64,000 nt of DNA from Chitinophaga japonensis (GTDB taxonomy: Bacteria > Bacteroidota > Bacteroidia > Chitinophagales > Chitinophagaceae), in the NCBI RefSeq assembly GCF_007830125.1, contig NZ_VLLG01000004.1, positions 248,001 to 312,000 on the forward strand, in the 5' to 3' direction. Position numbers and translations under genes: made by a program. Shown in pieces: positions 50,946 through 59,404 of this stretch. How positions within the stretch are numbered: position 1 is the stretch's first letter; every line of letters starts with the position of its first letter. The notes under the pieces are model-generated. The model saw only the letters and a program-made list of their open reading frames with translations. It searched no databases and was not told the origin of the DNA.

Positions 50946-51641
50946 TTAATGATCCGCGGGAATTTGTGTAATACCTTCGGGCAGTTCGCCCAGCCGGAAA
51001 CGGTTCACGGCGGCATGGGCCAGGCGGGTGGGTTCCGGCAGCCGGTAGCGCCCGCAGCACTGCAGGATCAGCGACAGGCTGTCCTGCACATCCATGCGAT
51101 GCCCGGGCGATACGAACACCGGCTTTACGTGGGCTTTGGTGCGCAGCACGCTGCCGATCACTTCCTCTTTGTGCAGCAGGGGCGTATAGGCGCCGCGTTC
51201 CGGCCCCGGTTCGGTATAGGTGCCAAACAGCCGTTTCTTGGCGCAGCCAATGCTGGCCTGCCCCGATAGTGCGCCAAAATGTGCGGCAATGCCCATACGG
51301 CGGGGGTGAGCGATCCCGTGGCCGTCCACCACCAGCACATCCGGTTTCAGGGGCAGTTGCTCCCAGGCTTCCATTAAAGCGGGCACTTCCCGGAAAGCCA
51401 GGTAACCCGGTACGTAGGGAAAATGTACCTCCTTCTTCACCAGGGAATACGTCAGCGGCTGCAAAGCGGGGAAGCTGAGCAGCACAATGCCGGCGTATAC
51501 CGTGGTGCTGAACCTGTTGAACGAAATATCGGCGCCGCCAACTACCTGTAGCGGGAAATCGCGGGGCTGTATCACCAGCTTTTCCCGCAGCGCCTGCTGC
51601 AGGCGGGTGGCCTCCGGTATGCTTAGGGTATCATAGTGCAT
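50946..51641 (-). CDS. nfi: Endonuclease V (deoxyinosine 3'-endonuclease)
   Basis: The 231-residue protein has all endonuclease V motifs: VVGGADISFN (catalytic Asp), YVPGYLAFREVP (the Tyr wedge and metal Glu) and VVDGHGIAHPRRMGIAAHFG (second Asp), then KKRLFG. It nicks DNA (or inosine-containing RNA) 3' to deaminated adenine. Length is normal. It is 9 nt downstream of the DUF6496 gene on the same strand, so the two are probably co-transcribed. Confidence 0.96.
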   Translation of the reverse strand: MHYDTLSIPEATRLQQALREKLVIQPRDFPLQVVGGADISFNRFSTTVYAGIVLLSFPALQPLTYSLVKKEVHFPYVPGYLAFREVPALMEAWEQLPLKPDVLVVDGHGIAHPRRMGIAAHFGALSGQASIGCAKKRLFGTYTEPGPERGAYTPLLHKEEVIGSVLRTKAHVKPVFVSPGHRMDVQDSLSLILQCCGRYRLPEPTRLAHAAVNRFRLGELPEGITQIPADH

Positions 51642-51650
51642 GGGGGGCGG

Positions 51651-51845
51651 CTACTTTTTTTTGCCTGATTTTTTTGGAGGCGGCACTTTGGCGCCCTTTT
51701 CCCGCGCTTCAGACAGCCCGATGGCGATAGCCTGCTTGCGGCTCTTCACTTTAGGCCCCCTGGAGCCGCTTTTTAGCTTGCCCTGCTTTTGCTTGTGCAC
51801 GGCTTCTGCTACCGTTTCCTGCGCTTTTTTTGAATAACGTGCCAT
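51651..51845 (-). CDS. Small basic DUF6496-like protein
   Basis: The 64-residue lysine-rich protein matches the short Bacteroidota family DUF6496 in my reading (QETVAEAVHKQKQGKLKSG, KSRKQAIAIGLSEAREKG), ending PPPKKSGKKK. These proteins are small and strongly positively charged, so nucleic acid binding is plausible but unproven. It lies directly upstream of endonuclease V. There is no signal peptide. Confidence 0.75.
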   Translation of the reverse strand: MARYSKKAQETVAEAVHKQKQGKLKSGSRGPKVKSRKQAIAIGLSEAREKGAKVPPPKKSGKKK

Positions 51846-52247
51846 ATATCAATGATTTTACAGAAACAGTTCCAAAAAAGGGACCAATGCCGGCATATCT
51901 GGCACGAACTTGGCGGGTATATAAGTGAACGTTTCTTTTACTTAAAAGGGGTGGTTATTGAAAAATAGCCTGAGAACAAACCCTCAGCACCTGAACTGGA
52001 CAATGCCAGCGTAGGAAATAAGCAAAAGAGACTAAAGGGGTTGTTTCGAAAGAAGCAACCTCTTTTCTTTTACCCCTGTTCCTTCGGTGCTTCCTGTATG
52101 TTTTCCGGTATTTTCCCCCTGCAGTCCCTGTGCAACTCCCGGTAAACTCCTGTGAAACTGCTGTCGCTCCCCTCATATACCCCGTTTCGCACTTCATACC
52201 TCATACTTCCCACTTCATTCTTCATATTGTGTAATTTCCACCCCATC
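51846..52247. other. 402-bp intergenic region with hairpin and low-complexity tract
   Basis: No supported gene lies here. It holds one clear RNA hairpin (52034-52065) and a tract of degenerate direct words of the type CACTTCATAC/TCATACTTC (52190-52225) just before the end of the DUF763 gene. Short frames on either strand lack coding character. Confidence 0.6.
52034..52070. terminator. Hairpin with GAAA tetraloop, probable terminator
   Basis: The 14-bp stem (52034-52047 with 52052-52065, two G-U pairs when transcribed from the plus strand) is closed by a GAAA loop and followed by TCTTTTCTTTT. No plus-strand gene ends here. It may end the DUF763 transcript on the minus strand or belong to an unannotated short RNA. 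Confidence 0.5.
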
Positions 52248-53456
52248 TCAGAACAGCTCCAGTTGCTGCCCGCCTTTTTTCCCGGGCGGCGGCGTGGCCC
52301 GGCCCATCACTGTGCGCCCGCCGTGTTGCCAGGAATCGGCCCTTTCCCGGGCAATTACCTGCTCAAAATTTTCATTGGGAATAAAATCCTGCTCCAGCCG
52401 CTCCGACAGTGCAGACAGCTTTTTAATGGCCTCCTGCTTTTCTGTTTGTCCCACCCTGGCCTTTTGCAGGGCATGGCCCAGCACCCGGATGGTTTCGTCA
52501 TATACATTCACCGGTACGGGGAAGGGGTGCCCGTCCTTGCCGCCATGGGCAAAGGAAAAGCGGGCCGGGTCCGTAAAGCGGGAAGGGGTGCCGTAGATCA
52601 CCTCGCTCACCAGGGTAAGGGACTGCAGGGTGCGCGGCCCTACGCCCTCCAGCAGCAGCAGCGATTCAAAATCATGCAGCCCCCGCTCATGCGCTAAGGC
52701 CAGTACGCTGCCCAGCCGTTTCAGGTCCACATCCGGGGCCCTTACATCATGATGTCCCGGCATTACCAGCCGGCGTATTTCCGGCAGCATACGCGGCCCT
52801 TCCTGTACCACCTGCAGCAGGCCTGTTTTGGTGGGCGCGGCCGCGGTATCCGTCAGGTTCAGGATCTGCCCCTGGTTTTGCCCGTAAATGAAAGTATGGG
52901 GCGTTTCCGTAAAAGAAGGCATGGTTGCCGAGTGCCAGTGGTAACGCCGGGCCATTCCGCTGGCGTCGTTCATGCCCTGCTGTATCACCGCCCATTCCCC
53001 TTCGTCGGAAACAATGAAGGAATGCAGGTACAGTTGAAAGCCGTCCTGGATAGCCGTGTTGTCCACCTTGGCGGCCAGCCTGCTGCTGCGCACCAGCAGG
53101 GGGCCGGGCAGGCCTGTACGCTCCGCAATGGCCAGCAGCTCCGCCGGCGTTTCCCGGGAATGCCTGCCCTTGCCGCCGCAGATGTAAATGCCCAGTTCCC
53201 GGGCCATGGGGTTCAGCGCCTTTTTAAGCGCGCCCATCACGCTGGTGGTAATGCCGGACGAATGCCAGTCCATGCCCAGCACGCAGCCCAGCGCCTGGAA
53301 CCAGCAGGGATCGCTCAGCCGCCGCAGCACTTCCCCCTTGCCGTACTCGCCCGCGATGGCTTCGGTAATGGCGCCGCCCAACTGGCTCATGCGGCGGGCC
53401 AGCCAGGGCGGTACATGCCCATAATGTAGAGGAAGGTCAGCATATGATCGGCTCAT
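52248..53456 (-). CDS. DUF763 domain protein
   Basis: The 402-residue protein belongs to DUF763, recognised by the N terminus YADLPLHYGHVPPWLARRM and by VLGMDWHSSGITTSVMGALKKAL, the ICGGKGRHSR block and LLLEGVGPRTLQSLTLVSEVIYG. The helix-hairpin-helix-like VGPRTLQ segment suggests DNA contact; members are sometimes near repair genes, here endonuclease V. The biochemical function is unknown. ATG 53456 starts the conserved region, and an exact -7 promoter element sits just 4 nt upstream of it. Confidence 0.88.
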   Translation of the reverse strand: MSRSYADLPLHYGHVPPWLARRMSQLGGAITEAIAGEYGKGEVLRRLSDPCWFQALGCVLGMDWHSSGITTSVMGALKKALNPMARELGIYICGGKGRHSRETPAELLAIAERTGLPGPLLVRSSRLAAKVDNTAIQDGFQLYLHSFIVSDEGEWAVIQQGMNDASGMARRYHWHSATMPSFTETPHTFIYGQNQGQILNLTDTAAAPTKTGLLQVVQEGPRMLPEIRRLVMPGHHDVRAPDVDLKRLGSVLALAHERGLHDFESLLLLEGVGPRTLQSLTLVSEVIYGTPSRFTDPARFSFAHGGKDGHPFPVPVNVYDETIRVLGHALQKARVGQTEKQEAIKKLSALSERLEQDFIPNENFEQVIARERADSWQHGGRTVMGRATPPPGKKGGQQLELF

Positions 53457-53460
53457 GCAA

Positions 53461-53468
53461 CAAAGGTA
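53461..53468 (-). promoter_or_regulatory. -7 element directly at the DUF763 start
   Basis: Minus strand TACCTTTG is a perfect consensus match. Only 4 nt separate it from ATG 53456, so transcription would begin at about the start codon, giving a leaderless mRNA. Confidence 0.6.
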
Positions 53469-53584
53469 CAGCATACCTTACATCCATAAATACAGGAACA
53501 GGCGGCTTTTCGCCGGTTGGCATAATTCTTTCTCTGCGTTGGTCAGGACCATATTTTTATTGTTTAACGTAAATGCTTCCTGAT

Positions 53585-53833
53585 ATGAATAAAATAAAAA
53601 TAGAAAAGGCGTCGCTTTACAAACTGGGGATGACCATTTGCCTGGCTATGATCATCAGCATGTTCCTGTTCGCCTGCGGCAGCTCCCGCAACAGTGGCAC
53701 CGGCGAGGATATGAATGATATAGACACCTCTTCCGATGTGATACAGGACACCTCGGGCGCCATGCGGGATACTTCCATGTACCCGGATACTTCTTCCATG
53801 AACCGGGTGCCGCCGGAAGATGGCGGGCAATAA
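53585..53833 (+). CDS. Small Ser/Asp/Thr-rich lipoprotein
   Basis: The 82-residue predicted lipoprotein has a lipobox ending at Cys 31 (MFLFAC). The mature part is disordered and built from degenerate Asp-Thr-Ser units (IDTSSD, QDTSGA, RDTSMY, PDTSSM). The start at 53585 is preferred over ATG 53573. It resembles the next gene in plan (lipobox, then DT-rich tail), so the two look like diverged tandem copies. The function is unknown. Confidence 0.65.
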   Translation: MNKIKIEKASLYKLGMTICLAMIISMFLFACGSSRNSGTGEDMNDIDTSSDVIQDTSGAMRDTSMYPDTSSMNRVPPEDGGQ

Positions 53834-53965
53834 GCCGTTAAAAACTGTTCATTACTGTAACATAAAACTATTAATGTATGAAACCGAGCATGATAAACAT
53901 TGCTAATACAGGGGCAGGTTAATGCGAGGTTCCATACGACCTTTAAAAAATAAAAATATTATCGT

Positions 53966-54211
53966 ATGAAAAGCAAGTGTTTATACCTGCTGCTGGCGGC
54001 CGGCCTTTCCGGCGCACTCTTAACCGCCTGCGGCAGCGGCCAGAATACCAATACGGATTCCTCGATGCTGGAATCACCCGATAGCGTGCTGACCATGCCG
54101 GATACCGCCATGACAAGGGATACAGCCCCGAGCGCGGTACAGCCGCCGGGCGCTATCAACCCGGGCTCCGATTCTGCCCGCTACGGTACGGAAAGACGTA
54201 CAGATCAATAA
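53966..54211 (+). CDS. Small Asp/Thr-rich lipoprotein (paralogue-like)
   Basis: The 81-residue lipoprotein has a signal ending LLTAC (Cys 22), then a low-complexity tail with MPDTAMTRDTAPS. It has the same design as the 53585 gene and the same orientation, 132 nt downstream. No domain can be recognised. A terminator follows directly. Confidence 0.65.
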   Translation: MKSKCLYLLLAAGLSGALLTACGSGQNTNTDSSMLESPDSVLTMPDTAMTRDTAPSAVQPPGAINPGSDSARYGTERRTDQ

Positions 54212-54242
54212 GGGTTTTACCCGTCAATTGTGAGAAGGAAAG

Positions 54243-54283
54243 GGATCACAGGGCCGGCCAGGTTTTGTGATCCTTTCTTTTTT
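54243..54283 (+). terminator. Intrinsic terminator of the small lipoprotein gene
   Basis: GGATCACA (54243-54250) pairs with TGTGATCC (54266-54273). The loop contains GGCCGGCC. A T-rich run TTTCTTTTTT follows. Confidence 0.85.
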
Positions 54284-54329
54284 CCGCCCCGCTTTTTTTA
54301 TCTCCCGGATTTAAAATATATTGCCCCGC

Positions 54330-54396
54330 CTGTTCGTCCTATATGCTGACTGAACAAATATCAATGAACCCTTATACGCTGTACGAACAGTAATTT
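54330..54396 (+). repeat. Inverted repeat in the leader of the ABC exporter gene
   Basis: CTGTTCGT (54330-54337) and its exact complement ACGAACAG (54383-54390) flank 45 nt and are followed by TAATTTTTT just before the ATG at 54414. It could form a terminator-like or operator structure. It is weak evidence on its own. Confidence 0.35.
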
Positions 54397-54413
54397 TTTA
54401 ATGATCCGGACCG

Positions 54414-56204
54414 ATGCGATACTTCGATTTCAAGAAAAGCTTCCGTAAGAACTTCAATATACAATCCCTCCGGAAAACGTTGCGGCTGTACAAGTATGTA
54501 AAGCCCTACTGGCCGGAGTTCAGCCTGGGTATGCTCTTCCTGTTCATTTCCAGCCTGGCGGGACTGGCCTTTCCCAAGCTGCTGGGCGACCTGGTGGATT
54601 CCAGCGCCCAGGGCCACCTGATGGAGAACATCAACCGCCTGGGATTGCTGCTGGCGGCCGTGCTGGTAGGACAGGCCGTGTTTTCCTATTTCCGCATCGT
54701 GCTGTTTGTGAACGTTACGGAAAAAACACTGGCCAGCCTGCGGCAGCATATTTACAACCACCTCATCCGGCTGCCCATGAAATTTTTCCTGAACAGGAGG
54801 GTGGGAGAGCTGGGCAGCCGTATCTCCTCAGACATTTCCCTGCTGCAGGAAACCTTCACCACCACCATCGCGGAATTTATCCGGCAGATCATCGTGATCG
54901 TGGGGGGCATTGCCCTGCTGCTGCATACTTCCGCCAAGCTCACCGTGTTCATGCTGGCCATATTCCCGGTCATCATGCTCATTGCCTATTTCTTCGGCCG
55001 CTTTATACGCCGTTTTTCCAAGCAGGTGCAAACGCAGGTGGCGGAGGCCAACACCATCGTGGAGGAAACCCTGCAGGGCATCCTGAACGTAAAGGCCTTC
55101 GCCAACGAGTTCTTTGAAATGAAACGCTACCGGCAAAAGACCCTGGAAGCCGCCGCCACCGGCATGAAAAGCGGCAAGTACCGGGGCGCCTTTTCCTCCT
55201 TCCTGATCATGGGTATTTTCGGCGCCATGGTGGCCGTTATCTGGAAAGGGGCGCTGCTCATCTCCACCGGCGAAATGTCCTCCGCCGGCGAGCTGTTCTC
55301 CTTTATCATTTACTCCGGCTTTATCGGCGGCTCCGTTACCGGCCTGGCGGAAGTATATACCAATATCCAGAAAAGCATGGGGGCTACGGAAAACCTCCTG
55401 GAAATACTGGACGAGCCGGCAGAGCCCATCACAGACAGCTCGCAGGTAGCGCCGGAGCATCACCTGGGCGGGCAGATCTCCTTTGAGAACGTTACCTTCC
55501 ACTATCCCTCCCGGGAAGATATTCATGTGCTGACGGATGTGTCATTCCAGGTGGAAGCCGACCAGCAGGTGGCCCTGGTAGGCCCCAGCGGCGCCGGCAA
55601 AAGCACCATCGTATCGCTGCTGCTGCGCCTGTACGATCCCGTGGGCGGGCATATCGCCTATGACGGAAAGAACAGCGCAGACATCCCGCTGTCCGCCCTG
55701 CGCGCGCAGATGGCGGTAGTGCCCCAGGACGTGTTCCTGTTTGGCGGCAACATCCGCGAGAACATTGCCTACGGCAAGCCGGGGGCGACAGACGACGAAA
55801 TTATGGAAGCAGCCAGGAAGGCCAATGCCTGGGAATTCATACAGCGCTTTCCGCAGGGGCTGGATACGGTGGTGGGAGAGCGGGGCATACAACTGTCAGG
55901 CGGGCAGCGCCAGCGCATTGCCATTGCGCGCGCCGTGCTCAAGGATCCCCGCATCCTGATACTGGATGAGGCTACCTCCGCCCTGGACTCCGAGTCGGAA
56001 AGGCTGGTGCAGGACGCCCTGGAAAAACTGATGGAAGGCCGTACCTCCATCGTGATCGCTCACCGCCTGTCCACCGTTCGCAAGGCAGACAAGATCATTG
56101 TGCTGGACAAAGGACAGATCGTGGAGGAAGGTACCCATAAGGAGCTGATCGGCGTAGCCGGCGGCTTGTATAAGAACCTCAGCGAGATGCAGTTCACACA
56201 CTAG
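54414..56204 (+). CDS. MsbA-like ABC exporter (fused permease-ATPase)
   Basis: The 596-residue half-transporter has a six-helix type-1 exporter domain (about 20-325) followed by an ATPase with Walker A GPSGAGKST (390-398), signature LSGGQRQRIAIARAV (from 494), Walker B ILILDEATSALD and the H-loop IVIAHRLSTV. It works as a homodimer exporting lipid, drug or peptide at the inner membrane. The substrate is not determinable. It is a single gene, convergent with the thioesterase gene. Confidence 0.93.
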   Translation: MRYFDFKKSFRKNFNIQSLRKTLRLYKYVKPYWPEFSLGMLFLFISSLAGLAFPKLLGDLVDSSAQGHLMENINRLGLLLAAVLVGQAVFSYFRIVLFVNVTEKTLASLRQHIYNHLIRLPMKFFLNRRVGELGSRISSDISLLQETFTTTIAEFIRQIIVIVGGIALLLHTSAKLTVFMLAIFPVIMLIAYFFGRFIRRFSKQVQTQVAEANTIVEETLQGILNVKAFANEFFEMKRYRQKTLEAAATGMKSGKYRGAFSSFLIMGIFGAMVAVIWKGALLISTGEMSSAGELFSFIIYSGFIGGSVTGLAEVYTNIQKSMGATENLLEILDEPAEPITDSSQVAPEHHLGGQISFENVTFHYPSREDIHVLTDVSFQVEADQQVALVGPSGAGKSTIVSLLLRLYDPVGGHIAYDGKNSADIPLSALRAQMAVVPQDVFLFGGNIRENIAYGKPGATDDEIMEAARKANAWEFIQRFPQGLDTVVGERGIQLSGGQRQRIAIARAVLKDPRILILDEATSALDSESERLVQDALEKLMEGRTSIVIAHRLSTVRKADKIIVLDKGQIVEEGTHKELIGVAGGLYKNLSEMQFTH

Positions 56205-56210
56205 CTGCAA

Positions 56211-56693
56211 TTACAAATACGGTTTCATCTCCTCTTCTATATTCTTTCGCAGGTCCATCAGGCGCTGGGCATAATCGTGCATGTGCAGCTCTTCTTCCGT
56301 TTCCGGCGTCCATTTGGGCACGGGCACGGTTTTGCCGTTATCGTCCACGGCCGCAAATACCATGATGCAGTGGGTGGTTTTAATGCGGTGGCTTTCCCGC
56401 GGGTTGGACGCATACACGTTAATGGCGATATGCATGCTGCTGTTGCCGGTGTAGATCACGGAAGCGGTGATCTCTACGAGGTGGCCGATGGCAATGGGCT
56501 GGTAAAAGCGGATGCCGCCTACGTATACGGTTACACAGTATTGCCCGCTCCATTGGGCGGCGCAGGTATAGCCTGCCTGGTCTATCCATTTCATTACGGC
56601 GCCGCCGTGCACTTTGCCGCCAAAGTTCACATCGGAAGGCTGGGCCAGGAAACGAAGGGTAATGGAGTGGTTGTGGTGTATATTTTCTGCCAT
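56211..56693 (-). CDS. Acyl-CoA thioesterase, hotdog fold
   Basis: The 160-residue single-hotdog protein is of the YciA/BACH-like acyl-CoA thioester hydrolase class. It has VNFGGKVHGGAVMKWIDQAGY with the catalytic Asp in the long helix, followed by VGGIRFYQPIAIGHLVEI. The ATG at 56693 is preferred to an upstream frame extension that lacks conservation. It hydrolyses acyl-CoA to free acid and CoA in the cytoplasm. Its 5' region runs toward the palindrome at 56722. Confidence 0.9.
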   Translation of the reverse strand: MAENIHHNHSITLRFLAQPSDVNFGGKVHGGAVMKWIDQAGYTCAAQWSGQYCVTVYVGGIRFYQPIAIGHLVEITASVIYTGNSSMHIAINVYASNPRESHRIKTTHCIMVFAAVDDNGKTVPVPKWTPETEEELHMHDYAQRLMDLRKNIEEEMKPYL

Positions 56694-56721
56694 GAGGGTC
56701 AAATATAGAATGTAAAATTCC

Positions 56722-56741
56722 AAATGTAAAATTTTACATTT
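56722..56741. repeat. Perfect 20-bp AT-rich palindrome
   Basis: AAATGTAAAATTTTACATTT is self-complementary over its whole length. It lies between the thioesterase start and the end of the receptor gene on the same strand, so it could act as terminator or operator. It fits the style of other intergenic repeats here. Confidence 0.75.
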
Positions 56742-56750
56742 ATCATTCCA

Positions 56751-59234
56751 TCACCCATCATTATCCATCTGCTGTTGCTGGTCGCCCTCACCGCCGCGGT
56801 TTACGCGGCGTTTGAACAGGTTCACATCCATTTTGCCAAAGCGCCAGGATACGTTCAGGCGCAGCTCGCGGGAGGCGCGCTTGCGGTACCTTTCCTGTTC
56901 GGCAAATTCGGTGCGGGTCCAGCTCAGGTCCCTGTCCTGGTTAAAGATGTCTTCCAGGGCCAGGGTCACCGAAAGGGATTTATCCTTCAGGAAATCTTTC
57001 CGGATGGCCATGTCTATCTGGTACTCTGCCGCTTCTTCGCCCTGCGGCTGTATCCGTTTGGATTCATAGTTGCCGGTTACCTGCAGCAGCAGGTTCCAGG
57101 GCAGCTTGGTGTTGCTGTTCACCTTGCCGAACCATACAAAGCCGCTGTTGGTCAGGTCGGTGCCCAGGTTGTCGGCGTTCACCTTGGTCTGGGCCAGGTT
57201 CAGGTTGGTGGTAATGTCCCAGCCGGGCAGTATCTCGTTGCGCACGGTAAATTCCGCGCCCCAGGCATTGCGGGTAGCGGCGTTCACCGGGTAGGAGAGC
57301 ACTACTTTCTGCGGCTGGTCGTTGAGGATCAGCGTGGTATCGGTATAGAAGTCCGTAATGGCGTTGTTGGTGTTCCGGTAATACAGCGATACCATTACGT
57401 TGTGCTTTTGCGCAAACGTTTTCAGGTAAGACAGTTCAAAAGAGTTGGTGAACTCCGGCCGTAATGCCGGGTTGCCGCGGCTGGCGCTCTGCGCATTGTA
57501 TTCCAGGTTGGGGAGCAGGTCACGGAACCAGGGGCGGCGGATACGGCGGCTGTAGTTGGCCTGCAGCTCATGATCGCCCTTCAGCTTCTGCGACAGGAAT
57601 ACGCTGGGGAACAGGCTCACCGGGTAGTCTATCTCGTACTCGCTGTTCTTGGCGCTTTGCATATTGCCGTTGTAGAAGGACTGTTCGGCCCTTACGCCGG
57701 CCTGGTAGCCGAAGTCCTTGATGGTGCCGCTGTAGTTGACATACGCGGCGTTCACATGCTCTTTATAGTGGTACCTGTTGGACAGGGCGCTGTCCAGCTC
57801 AAACTCGCCGGTTTGATAGTTCAGGCCCATGGTGGTCATCTGGTTGTTGAAGGTGCGGGCCGTGGTCCTTAAGCCGGCCTCCAGTTTTGAGTTTTCCGTC
57901 ACAGGGTCCACGTAGTCTATCTGGCCGGTGAAATAGGTGGTATTACCGTCGCCGCGGCCATAGCGCAGCTCCGGCTGGCGGGGCTCCACAATCGGCTCAT
58001 GCGCCATATTGTAATACTGGAGGGAGTAATCCGTGCTGTTATCGCCGTTGGCCCGGTTGTAGTTCACGTCTGCCGTCAGCTCATGGCCTGTTTTGGCGAA
58101 GGTATGCTTGAATCCCAACTGGGTGGAGTAGTTGCGGAAGCTGCGTTCGCTGTTGTCAATGCCGGTGCCGTAGCGGATACGCTGCTGGCTGGCGTCCAGG
58201 TCATATAAGGTCTGGTCATTATCGTTCCCGAAATTGCCGGCCACAATGCCCTGGGAAATGGTCAGGGTATTGCGGTTGTCAATGAACCAGTCTACCCCCA
58301 CGCGGCCAAACTGGAAGCGGCGGAAACGGTCGCCGTCCTGGTACTGGTCCAGGTAGGTAATGGTATCGGAGCCGATGTTCTTCCGGAAAAGGTGGCTGTT
58401 CATCCATCCTTTACGGCTGCGCAGGTTATAGCTCAGGAAAAAGTTGAAACGGTCCTGCCGCAGGTTCAGGTTGGCGCCGGCATTTACGCCGCCCAGCGAG
58501 GAAATGCCGGCATTGGCCGTGCCGTTGATCCCCGCTTTGCGGTTTTTCTTCAGCACAATGTTGAGGATGCCGCTGATCCCTTCCGCATCATATTTGGCGG
58601 AGGGGTTGGTGATCACTTCTATGCTTTCTATCGCGTCTGCCGGTATCTGGTCGATGGTGAGCGTGGTAGGGCGCCCGTCCACGAATATGGTGGGGCTGCC
58701 GTTGCGCACCGATACATTGCCGTCAATATCCACGTTCACGGAGGGCACCTGTTTCAGCACGTCTTCCGCGGTGCCGCCGGTGGTGGCCAGGCTCTTGCTT
58801 ACATTGAACACTTTTTTATCGATGGCCATGGTATAGGTAGGTTTTTCCCCCACTACTTCCACGCCGGCCAGCGATCTTACATTAGCTTTCAGCACTACAT
58901 TGCCTACATCCTTGCTGCTGTTGCCGGGCGCCAGTTGCACATTTTTATAGATGGTCGTATAACCTATGAAATTCACTCTCAGTATATAACGTCCCTGGGC
59001 CACCTGCTCAAAGCTGAAATCGCCGTTACCCTTGGACAGCATGCCGGTCACCAGCGAGGAATCCGCCTGGCGCAACAGTGCCACCGAAGCATATTCCACC
59101 GGCTTGCCGCCTGCCGCGTCCACCAGCTTTCCATAGATGGTGCCGCTGCCGCCGCCGGCCCTGCCACGCTCCTGCGCTATTGCCGTTGCGATGCCCGTAA
59201 TGAATAATATCCCTAAAAAAACAAAAGTCCGCAT
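56751..59234 (-). CDS. TonB-dependent-receptor-like outer membrane protein (OMP_b-brl_3 type)
   Basis: The 827-residue protein has a signal peptide (MRTFVFLGILFITGIATAIAQ). It then has a CarboxypepD_reg-like domain (about 25-110, GKLVDAAGGKPVEYASVALL), a plug region (VSVRNGSPTIFVDGRPTTL, ITNPSAKYDAEGISGILNIVLKK) and a barrel typical of the Bacteroidota outer membrane beta-barrel family 3. The N terminus lacks a clear TonB box. The C-terminal tail is Arg/Gly/Gln-rich (RVNRGGEGDQQQQMDNDG), not a normal barrel end. ATG 59234 begins the signal peptide; the upstream TTG is rejected. The substrate is unknown. Confidence 0.88.
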   Translation of the reverse strand: MRTFVFLGILFITGIATAIAQERGRAGGGSGTIYGKLVDAAGGKPVEYASVALLRQADSSLVTGMLSKGNGDFSFEQVAQGRYILRVNFIGYTTIYKNVQLAPGNSSKDVGNVVLKANVRSLAGVEVVGEKPTYTMAIDKKVFNVSKSLATTGGTAEDVLKQVPSVNVDIDGNVSVRNGSPTIFVDGRPTTLTIDQIPADAIESIEVITNPSAKYDAEGISGILNIVLKKNRKAGINGTANAGISSLGGVNAGANLNLRQDRFNFFLSYNLRSRKGWMNSHLFRKNIGSDTITYLDQYQDGDRFRRFQFGRVGVDWFIDNRNTLTISQGIVAGNFGNDNDQTLYDLDASQQRIRYGTGIDNSERSFRNYSTQLGFKHTFAKTGHELTADVNYNRANGDNSTDYSLQYYNMAHEPIVEPRQPELRYGRGDGNTTYFTGQIDYVDPVTENSKLEAGLRTTARTFNNQMTTMGLNYQTGEFELDSALSNRYHYKEHVNAAYVNYSGTIKDFGYQAGVRAEQSFYNGNMQSAKNSEYEIDYPVSLFPSVFLSQKLKGDHELQANYSRRIRRPWFRDLLPNLEYNAQSASRGNPALRPEFTNSFELSYLKTFAQKHNVMVSLYYRNTNNAITDFYTDTTLILNDQPQKVVLSYPVNAATRNAWGAEFTVRNEILPGWDITTNLNLAQTKVNADNLGTDLTNSGFVWFGKVNSNTKLPWNLLLQVTGNYESKRIQPQGEEAAEYQIDMAIRKDFLKDKSLSVTLALEDIFNQDRDLSWTRTEFAEQERYRKRASRELRLNVSWRFGKMDVNLFKRRVNRGGEGDQQQQMDNDG

Positions 59235-59366
59235 ATGTATATTTCTTCTCAGTTTTTGCTTCAATTCCTGCTTTATCTGGCCTGTAAAAGTAATAGGAAT
59301 TCAACCGGTTGAAAAGCATTTATGATGAATGGGAAATAAGGAGTAAGAACGAGGGTGCAAACTTCG

Positions 59367-59374
59367 TACCTTTA
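59367..59374 (+). promoter_or_regulatory. Candidate -7 element of the DUF695/RraB gene
   Basis: TACCTTTA differs from TAnnTTTG in the last base and ends 30 nt before ATG 59405. It argues against the earlier in-frame ATG at 59309. Confidence 0.45.
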
Positions 59375-59404
59375 CAGCCACTTCCAATTCCAATTCGTAG
59401 CCAT

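Noticed and set aside
51955..52197. 80-codon frame in the gap before DUF763
   Set aside because: No start context, spans the hairpin and the low-complexity tract, no recognisable composition of a protein.
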